Assembly: GCA_964373575.1 (NCBI GenBank)
Contig: CAYJVB010000014.1
Span: forward strand, 1 to 17,860
Origin: CAYJVB01 sp964373575
Lineage (GTDB): Archaea > Aenigmatarchaeota > Aenigmatarchaeia > CG10238-14
Direction: 5' to 3'
Length of the DNA stretch: 17,860 nucleotides
Shown here in pieces: positions 13,134 to 17,860 of the stretch. Position numbers and translations under genes: made by a program. Below the pieces are notes generated by a model. The model made no database searches and had not been told where the DNA came from. It saw nothing but the letters and a program-made list of their open reading frames with translations. Positions within the stretch are counted from its first letter, which is position 1, and each line of letters begins with the position of its first letter.

Positions 13134-13649
13134 ATGAAAATTGCAATAACAGGAGTTCCTACTGTTGGTAAAACTTCTATATCAAGACGACTAGCTAGAG
13201 AACTAAAATACAAATACATGTCAATAAACGATTTAGCCGAAAAATTGAAAGCTTATATTGGCTACGACAAAAAAAGGCAGTCAAAAATTCTTAATATGTC
13301 AAAGCTTCGAAAAGCAATTAACGAAATGAAAGACAACATAATTTTAGACGGTCACACTTCCCATGATTTCGACGTGAATATTGTTATAGTTCTTAGATGT
13401 GATCCTAAAATTCTCCAGAAGAGACTGAAGAAAAAATATCCAAGAAACGCCTTCAAAGTACAAGAAAACATTGATTCTGAATTGCTTGGTGTTATCACTT
13501 CTGAAGCAATAAAATATCATGACAGTGTCTATGAGATTGACACAACAAATATAAAAATAAAAGATGTTGTTTCCATAGCTTTAGGTATCTTGAAGGATAA
13601 AAAAGGCTATGAATACGGAAAAATAGATTGGTTGGAAAGAGAGTTGTAA
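13134..13649 (+). CDS. AK6/Fap7-like adenylate kinase family NTPase
   Basis: The 171-residue protein is a P-loop kinase of the AK6 (Fap7, archaeal Hit/FAP7-like) type, which in archaea and eukaryotes has adenylate kinase or ATPase activity linked to small-subunit ribosome maturation. The P-loop is GVPTVGKT (7-14), followed by SISRRLARELKYKYMSINDLA, a nucleoside-binding segment NIILDGHTSH, a strand NIVIVLRCDP with RLKKKYPRN as lid, and the C-terminal IDWLEREL typical of this family. Translation could start 11 codons upstream (13101), but that ATG lies at the TATA box; ATG 13134 is leaderless at 26 bases, and an AGGTG at 13125-13129 is also nearby. It is divergent from rfcS. Confidence 0.85.
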   Translation: MKIAITGVPTVGKTSISRRLARELKYKYMSINDLAEKLKAYIGYDKKRQSKILNMSKLRKAINEMKDNIILDGHTSHDFDVNIVIVLRCDPKILQKRLKKKYPRNAFKVQENIDSELLGVITSEAIKYHDSVYEIDTTNIKIKDVVSIALGILKDKKGYEYGKIDWLEREL

Positions 13650-13661
13650 TATTTCAGAAAA

Positions 13662-13671
13662 GTATTTAATG
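13662..13671 (+). promoter_or_regulatory. possible TATA box for the 87-residue protein gene
   Basis: TATTTAATGA lies about 40 bases before ATG 13706, which would leave a leader of roughly 10-13 bases containing AAGTAAG. The match is moderate. Confidence 0.3.
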
Positions 13672-13705
13672 ATATTAAACAATCAAATTAAAAGTAAGAT
13701 GCAAC

Positions 13706-13969
13706 ATGTCAAAATATATGATTCAGGCAAGTCACACTGATGCGGAATGCTTAAAGGCATTGAAGGAAATTGTTGCTAAAGATCCTAGACTACTTAAGAA
13801 CACTCATTTTGGCTGCATGGGTGGAGATCACAAAGGCTGGATGGTTTTAGAAGCTAAAGACGAAACTGCTGCAAGAAACAAATTACCAAAACTTATGCAC
13901 AGCAACATTAATGTTGTTAAGGTTGACAAATTCACTCCAGGTCAAATTAGATTGATACATGAAGTTTAA
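13706..13969 (+). CDS. small protein of unknown function, ferredoxin-like fold suspected
   Basis: An 87-residue protein beginning MSKYMIQASHTDAECLKALKEI. The pattern is strand (2-8), helix (11-23), strand (33-37, with HFGCMGGDHKGWMVLEAK), helix (51-62) and a last strand INVVKVDKF (68-76). It resembles small dimeric alpha/beta-barrel proteins such as those that begin PKYLIEASYT, but I cannot assign a family. H34, C37, H42 and W45 in the THFGCMGGDHKGW block are the most distinctive residues and could be functional. It stands between the AK6-like gene and the Nudix gene, all on the plus strand, each with its own possible promoter. Codon use looks ordinary for the region. Confidence 0.65.
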   Translation: MSKYMIQASHTDAECLKALKEIVAKDPRLLKNTHFGCMGGDHKGWMVLEAKDETAARNKLPKLMHSNINVVKVDKFTPGQIRLIHEV

Positions 13970-13991
13970 TTTACAATAAACAAGTATTTTT

Positions 13992-14423
13992 ATGTCAATT
14001 GTAGAATGTGACACTAAAGCTTTGATATTCAAAGACAGAAAAATTCTGGTTTTAAAAGACAACTCAGTAAAAGGAAGGAGAATTATTGACATACCCGGGG
14101 GAAGAATGCATTATGGCTTGACAACTGAAGAAAATCTAAAAAAAGAATTAATGGAAGAATTATCCATAGATGTTGAAATCAAGAAATTAATTGGTGTCTG
14201 GCAGTTCTTTCACGCCCCAAATAACAATCAAGTTATATGCATAACATATCTCTGCGAGCCATTATCTGACAACATAGATTTGGGCAATAATCCTGACAAG
14301 GAGGAAATTATTTCTGAATATTTCTGGATAACTCCTGAGGAATTTTTGAAGTTGGAAAGCGACAACCCAATAGGATTAGAATCATTGAAGAAATTGGTGA
14401 AAAATTATTTCAAATTAGATTAA
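13992..14423 (+). CDS. Nudix hydrolase-like protein with altered Nudix box
   Basis: The 143-residue protein has the Nudix fold signature. The box begins at G37 in IPGGRMHYGL and continues to KKELMEELSI (50-59). The metal-coordinating glutamates of the REUxEE segment are present (E52, E55, E56). However, the first Nudix glutamate is L43, the arginine is K51 and the final glycine is S58. Upstream strands (VECDTKALIFKDRKILVLKDN) and a downstream EEIISEYFWITPEEF fit the fold. Nudix enzymes hydrolyse nucleoside diphosphates linked to another group; the substrate cannot be predicted. TTTAATTTA at 13965-13973 gives a leaderless spacing of about 24 bases to ATG 13992. The PIF1-WYL gene follows after 20 bases. 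Confidence 0.85.
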   Translation: MSIVECDTKALIFKDRKILVLKDNSVKGRRIIDIPGGRMHYGLTTEENLKKELMEELSIDVEIKKLIGVWQFFHAPNNNQVICITYLCEPLSDNIDLGNNPDKEEIISEYFWITPEEFLKLESDNPIGLESLKKLVKNYFKLD

Positions 14424-14443
14424 CAGATTAAATTAGTGAAACT

Positions 14444-15991
14444 ATGAAAATTGAAATTAATAATCAATTCAGACAAGCCTTAGATTTAATGGGAAATACT
14501 CGAAAAAATGTTTTCATTACAGGTAGAGCTGGAACTGGCAAATCCACTTTATTAAACTATTTTAGAAAAAGTTCACGTAAAAAAACCGCTTTTCTAGCAC
14601 CTACCGGTGTTGCAGCTATCAATATAGAAGGTCAAACAATACACTCCTTTTTCGGGTTCAAGCCTGATATCACACAACAAGCAATAATGAAACTCAAAAG
14701 TTATCGAGCTGATCTTTACAAAGAAGTTGAAGCAATAGTCATAGACGAAATATCCATGGTTAGAGCAGACTTGCTAGATTGTGTCGACAAGTTCATGCGA
14801 TTGAATGGAAGAGAAAGTAATAAACCATTCGGTGGAGTTCAAATGGTTTTTATGGGTGATCTCTACCAGCTACCACCAGTTGTCTTAGGAAAAGAAAAAC
14901 ACATCTTTAGCAAACATTATAGAAGCCAGTATTTTTTCGATGCAAAAGCATTTGAAAATCTCAATATGGAATTTATCGAACTTGAAAAAATATACAGGCA
15001 AACCGACAGCAAATTTATCGAACTTCTTAATGCCATCAGAAATAACTCAATAACAGAAAAAGAATTAGATATTATCAATAAAACTGTCAATCCCAGCTTC
15101 GCAATTAACCCCAATCAGTTTTATATTCAATTAACCCCAACTAATGACTTGGCTTATGAGATAAACCAAATTGAATTATCGAAAATAAAAAACAAATTAT
15201 TCGAATACAAAGGAATAATTAAAGGAAAGTTTGATGAGAAATATCTTCCAACAGAGATCGATCTGAGAGTAAAAACAGGTTCTCAAATAATGCTAGTAAA
15301 TAATGACTCTTGGGATCGTTGGGTAAACGGCACAGTAGGCAAAATTGTTGCTATGGAACAGGACAAAAAAAATGTTACTACAATCATAGTAGAATTGAAA
15401 GATGGCAGAAAAGTTGATGTAAAACCATACACATGGAAAATATCCGAGCTATATTACAATAATGAAACAAACAATTTAGATTCAAAACTTATTGGTTCAT
15501 TCACTCAATATCCTCTAAAGCTGGCTTGGGCAGTCACTATCCACAAAAGTCAAGGCAAAACATTTGATAATGTCGTTATTGACATCGGCAGAGGCACATT
15601 CACGCACGGTCAAGTTTATGTTGCATTAAGCCGCTGTACAAGCTTAGAAGGAATCGTGCTTAGAAAACCGATACAGAAGAAGCATATTTTCATGGACTGG
15701 AAAGTCGTCAATTTCTTAACAAAGTATCAATACAGGATATCGGAAAAAAATCTTTCATTGAACGATAAAATAAAAATGATTGAGAAAGCTATAAGAAATA
15801 GATCAAAACTTGATATTGTTTATCTGAAAGCCAGTGATGTAAAATCACAAAGGGTGATAGCACCTTTACGCGTAGGTAACATGGAGTATCTCGGAAGATC
15901 GTATATTGGCGTGGAAGGTTATTGTTTGAAAAGAAAGGACAATAGGATATTCAGGGTTGATCGTATTTTGGAGATGAAGGAAGTTCTATAA
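14444..15991 (+). CDS. PIF1-family helicase with C-terminal WYL domain
   Basis: The 515-residue protein is a superfamily 1B PIF1 helicase, a 5'-to-3' DNA helicase for recombination, G-quadruplex and fork processing. Motifs are: I GRAGTGKST (27-35), Ia APTGVAAINIEGQTIHSFF (52-70), II IVIDEIS (98-104), III GGVQMVFMGDLYQLPP (130-145), IV ELEKIYRQTD, V TIHKSQGKTFDNVVID and VI VALSRCTSLEGI. After residue about 441 comes a WYL-type module: AIRNRSKLDIVYL, SQRVIAPLRVGNMEYLGRSYIGVEGYCLKRKDNRIFRVDRIL. WYL domains sense ligands or bind single-stranded DNA, and PIF1-WYL proteins are known in bacteria (for example Thermotoga). In an archaeal context this suggests transfer from bacteria, though lineage-wide presence cannot be excluded. 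It probably shares a transcript with the Nudix gene. Confidence 0.92.
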   Translation: MKIEINNQFRQALDLMGNTRKNVFITGRAGTGKSTLLNYFRKSSRKKTAFLAPTGVAAINIEGQTIHSFFGFKPDITQQAIMKLKSYRADLYKEVEAIVIDEISMVRADLLDCVDKFMRLNGRESNKPFGGVQMVFMGDLYQLPPVVLGKEKHIFSKHYRSQYFFDAKAFENLNMEFIELEKIYRQTDSKFIELLNAIRNNSITEKELDIINKTVNPSFAINPNQFYIQLTPTNDLAYEINQIELSKIKNKLFEYKGIIKGKFDEKYLPTEIDLRVKTGSQIMLVNNDSWDRWVNGTVGKIVAMEQDKKNVTTIIVELKDGRKVDVKPYTWKISELYYNNETNNLDSKLIGSFTQYPLKLAWAVTIHKSQGKTFDNVVIDIGRGTFTHGQVYVALSRCTSLEGIVLRKPIQKKHIFMDWKVVNFLTKYQYRISEKNLSLNDKIKMIEKAIRNRSKLDIVYLKASDVKSQRVIAPLRVGNMEYLGRSYIGVEGYCLKRKDNRIFRVDRILEMKEVL

Positions 15992-16167
15992 TGAATTTTT
16001 TGTGAAATAATAATCCAAACATTAGAACAGAACAAAAATTTCTAATTGATAAATAGGCTGAAAATATTTATATACCAAAAGAAAATTTTACAAATGTTTG
16101 TACAGATTTAAGAATAAATTTTGAATATGCACAACTTTACATAAATGGGCTTGTTCTAGTTGAAATT
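15992..16167 (+). promoter_or_regulatory. promoter and long leader of the LAGLIDADG-like gene, with operator-like palindrome
   Basis: The 176-base gap holds a good TATA box (TTTATATA, 16067-16074) placing transcription start near 16097. A 14-bp palindrome, TACAAA-TG-TTTGTA (16089-16102), covers that start. The leader of about 70 bases is long for this genome and contains two or three very short frames beginning with ATG at 16094, 16127 and 16145, each of four or five sense codons. Bases 15992-16060 show nothing recognisable. Confidence 0.5.
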
Positions 16168-16740
16168 ATGAAGACATTTCATAAAAAATTAAAAACAGTT
16201 ATTTTAACTAATAAGAATTTCAATGCTTCTTATTTAAGAGGTATCATAGCAGCGGAAGGTCAAATTGCGCTAAAAAAGTGGGGTACAATATCTTTTATCG
16301 CCATTTCTTCTGAATCAATTAGTGAAATTGAATGGTATAAATTATGCTTATCTAGATTAGGTATATCGTCAGGTAAATATCAACCGTCAACGAGAAAGTT
16401 TCCGATATATAACAGAAAAAATTTAACTTTGGTTAACTCGTTTAAACTTTGTGATATTCATCCAAACAAAAGACAGACATTTGCTTTCGGTTTTTCTAGG
16501 TATTCGAGAAACGTGGAATCTAGTGATGATGTTATTTTTAGAATTATGACATTACTTACTACTTCTTCGAAAACATATGATGAAATATCACAACCGCTAG
16601 GGAAGAGTAGAAGCGTTATTCAATCTCATTATATTCCAATTTTGGAAAAGAGGGGTTTAATAGAATGCGCAGGCAAGAAGAAACAGGCATTACTGTTTCA
16701 AATTACAAAAAACGGTATAAATTTTTTGAATAACTCTTAA
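16168..16740 (+). CDS. LAGLIDADG-like domain fused to a winged helix; candidate transcription regulator
   Basis: The 190-residue protein has two parts. Residues 19-110 resemble one LAGLIDADG unit: SYLRGIIAAEGQIALKKW (21-38) corresponds to the LAGLIDADG helix, with the acidic residue kept as E30. ISFIAISSES (41-50) and ISEIEWYKLCLSRLGIS (51-67) then follow as strand and helix. Residues about 118-190 look like a winged helix: VIFRIMTLLTTSSKTYDEI, a recognition-like QPLGKSRSVIQSHYIPILEKRGLIE and a wing with LLFQITKNGINFL. Homing endonucleases use LAGLIDADG to cut DNA; the bacterial regulator WhiA shows that the fold can be turned into a DNA-binding regulator joined to a helix-turn-helix. A palindrome at its promoter start suggests autoregulation. 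It is convergent with tfb (31 bases). Confidence 0.65.
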   Translation: MKTFHKKLKTVILTNKNFNASYLRGIIAAEGQIALKKWGTISFIAISSESISEIEWYKLCLSRLGISSGKYQPSTRKFPIYNRKNLTLVNSFKLCDIHPNKRQTFAFGFSRYSRNVESSDDVIFRIMTLLTTSSKTYDEISQPLGKSRSVIQSHYIPILEKRGLIECAGKKKQALLFQITKNGINFLNNS

Positions 16741-16771
16741 TTGAAGTATTATATAAAAATTAATTTGTGGC

Positions 16772-17707
16772 TCAACTTTCTTCTTCAACTTTCTTCTCGA
16801 TTTCTTCTTCCAAACTCAATTTTTCAACTAATTCTTTATACCTATTACGTATAGTAACTTCTGTGACATTCACTATAGATGCAACCTCACGTTGAGTTCT
16901 CTTCTCCCCAGCTAAAACACAAGCAATATAAATTGCAGCAGCAGCAACACCTGTCGGTCCCTTGCCACTTGTAATATCCATCTTCTTTGCCTGATCCAGT
17001 ATCTTTATCGATCTAGCTTGAACCTTGTCGCTCAAATTAAGCATTGAACAGAATCTCGGAACAAAATCTTTCGGATCTGAAGGCAAAATTCTTATCTTTA
17101 ACTCTCTTGAAATGTAACGATAAGTCCTTCCAATCTCCCTCTTCTCCAACCCAGAAGACTCAGCAATCTCATCCAATGTTCTCGGTGTCTCAAATTGTCT
17201 TGCAACACCATAAACCAAAGCAGCAATAACCGATTCAATTGATCTTCCCCTTACCAATCCCTTGTCAACAGCATCCTCATAATATCTCGCTATCCTTTCA
17301 TGGACCGGCTTAGGGATGTTTAAAAATGAAACCATCCTCTGCAGCTCAGACAAAGCAAAAGACAAATTCCTATCTTTCGATTCAATAAGTCTCTTATGCC
17401 ATTTCTTCAGTCTGTAATATTGTGCCCTTTTCTTGCCTGGGACCTTGTATAATTCTCCTAGGCCTTTCCCAATTTCAGTGGTTAAACCCTTATCATGCTT
17501 AGTAAACGTCAAAGGAGCGCCCGTCCTAGCCCTGTCACTCATCTGTTCAGAGTCAAAGGCCCTCCATTCCTGCCCCCTGTCAATGATATCTTCCTTCAAA
17601 ACTAGACCACATTTAGCGCAGACCATCTCCCCTCTAGTATCATCTTCCATAAACTGGGTAGACCCACACTCAGGGCACTTACGCATCTCTTTCGTGGAAA
17701 ACTTCAT
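16772..17707 (-). CDS. tfb: transcription initiation factor TFB (TFIIB homologue)
   Basis: TFB bridges TBP-bound promoters and RNA polymerase. With the ATG at 17707 the protein is 311 residues. A zinc ribbon (C11, C14, C30, C33) is followed by the B-finger/reader segment ERGQEWRAFD-like DRGQEWRAF and RTGAPLTFTKHDKGLTTEIG. Two cyclin-fold repeats follow, about 110-200 (ALSELQRMVSFLNIPKPVHERIARYYEDAV) and 205-300, including GKGPTGVAAAAIYIACVLAGEKRTQREVASIVNVTEVTIRNRYKEL. The C-terminus is glutamate-rich. A GTG three codons upstream (17716) is less likely because it lies inside the SD GGTGAT (17717-17712), which is four bases from the ATG. The TATA box at 17738-17745 sets transcription start near 17715. 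Identification is secure. Confidence 0.98.
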   Translation of the reverse strand: MKFSTKEMRKCPECGSTQFMEDDTRGEMVCAKCGLVLKEDIIDRGQEWRAFDSEQMSDRARTGAPLTFTKHDKGLTTEIGKGLGELYKVPGKKRAQYYRLKKWHKRLIESKDRNLSFALSELQRMVSFLNIPKPVHERIARYYEDAVDKGLVRGRSIESVIAALVYGVARQFETPRTLDEIAESSGLEKREIGRTYRYISRELKIRILPSDPKDFVPRFCSMLNLSDKVQARSIKILDQAKKMDITSGKGPTGVAAAAIYIACVLAGEKRTQREVASIVNVTEVTIRNRYKELVEKLSLEEEIEKKVEEES

Positions 17708-17733
17708 AAGTATCACCTATTAGTAAGTATAGA

Positions 17734-17750
17734 AAAGCATTTAAAGCTTT
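17734..17750 (-). promoter_or_regulatory. tfb promoter TATA box within an inverted repeat
   Basis: On the minus strand TTTAAATG (17745-17738) is a good TATA box and gives a leader that begins at about the SD. It lies within short inverted arms AAAGC (17734-17738) and GCTTT (17746-17750), so the TATA box itself is partly symmetrical. Confidence 0.55.
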
Positions 17751-17798
17751 CGGTTGATGTTTAAAACTATTAGACGGCGGTATTTATAAATGCATATG

Positions 17799-17860
17799 AT
17801 GAAAAAGCTTTGCACAAAAACCCTAAGCATCTTTATAAGCATTTTTTTGGCTCTGCACAA
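17799..17860 (+). CDS. possible start of a secreted or membrane protein gene (partial)
   Basis: A frame from ATG 17799 (also 17790 and 17796) stays open to the window edge and reads MKKLCTKTLSIFISIFLALH. A basic start and a hydrophobic core look like a signal peptide or first membrane helix. Against it, TATA-like elements at 17783-17790 and 17831-17838 would start transcription downstream of the ATG, so the frame may be chance. Only about 20 codons are visible. Confidence 0.2.
   Translation, partial: MKKLCTKTLSIFISIFLALH

Larger units (their letters stand above)
17717..17860. other. intergenic region upstream of tfb, several TATA-like elements
   Basis: Besides the tfb promoter, the region carries TTTATAAA (17783-17790) and TTTATAAG (17832-17839), both usable on the plus strand. 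A short direct repeat GCTTTGCACAA / GCTCTGCACAA lies at 17807-17817 and 17850-17860. These may belong to a plus-strand gene beyond the window. No RNA gene is recognised. Confidence 0.35.

Noticed and set aside
16741..16771. Possible terminator between the LAGLIDADG-like gene and tfb
   Set aside because: The 31-base AT-rich gap has no clear T-run or hairpin on either strand.
13601..16771. Integrated mobile element covering the Nudix to LAGLIDADG genes
   Set aside because: No integrase, transposase, att-like direct repeats or tRNA target is visible; the genes look accessory but borders cannot be defined.
1..17860. tRNA, rRNA or CRISPR
   Set aside because: No cloverleaf-like segments, rRNA blocks or regularly spaced repeats were noticed; gaps are short and mostly promoter sequence. 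A covariance-model search was not possible here.

Overview
The window is 17.9 kb of AT-rich archaeal chromosome, packed with short intergenic gaps. The archaeal assignment rests on TBP, TFB, MCM, both RFC subunits, an RPA-like protein and aIF2-beta, together with TATA boxes about 24-29 bases upstream of many start codons (leaderless genes). Compact gene sizes, low GC and several reduced or variant proteins suggest a DPANN-type lineage (Woesearchaeota/Pacearchaeota-like), but the lineage is inference. A run of ten Ns at 8528-8537 indicates a draft or metagenome-derived assembly. No rRNA, tRNA, CRISPR or insertion sequence was recognised, and no gene-free stretch exceeds 300 bases.

Layout. 1-518: a possible gene tail and a flavin-binding PNPOx-like protein. 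622-3282: tbp and mcm. 3283-4799 (minus): an ABC-2 permease and its ATPase. 4853-6284: a tight operon of Era-like GTPase, DUF2073 protein and zinc-ribbon protein. 6311-7684: an island with an unknown minus-strand gene divergent from a UPF0175 antitoxin / DUF3368 PIN-like toxin pair. 7742-9991: an RPA-like OB-fold protein, aIF2-beta (broken by the gap), a histone-fold protein with a coiled-coil tail, a DUF424 protein and a small membrane-anchored protein. 9972-13083 (minus): rfcS, a cupin, a SpoIIM-like membrane protein and rfcL. 13134-16740: an AK6-like kinase, a small unknown protein, a divergent Nudix protein, a PIF1 helicase with a C-terminal WYL domain, and a LAGLIDADG-like protein with a winged helix. 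16772-17707 (minus): tfb.

How the genes fit together. Replication genes (mcm, rfcS, rfcL, RPA-like) and the two basal transcription factors (tbp, tfb) dominate, with aIF2-beta for translation initiation. Accessory genes (ABC exporter, toxin-antitoxin, PIF1-WYL, LAGLIDADG-winged helix) sit between these housekeeping blocks.

The most interesting points are: the LAGLIDADG-winged-helix protein with a palindrome at its predicted transcription start; the histone-fold/coiled-coil protein inside the aIF2-beta operon; the archaeal PIF1-WYL helicase; TAACAT-type half-sites flanking both TATA boxes between the toxin-antitoxin module and its divergent neighbour; two divergent gene pairs that each seem to share one TATA region midway between leaderless starts; a 43-bp tandem duplication that re-framed the end of tbp; and a cupin gene bracketed by 13-bp direct repeats.
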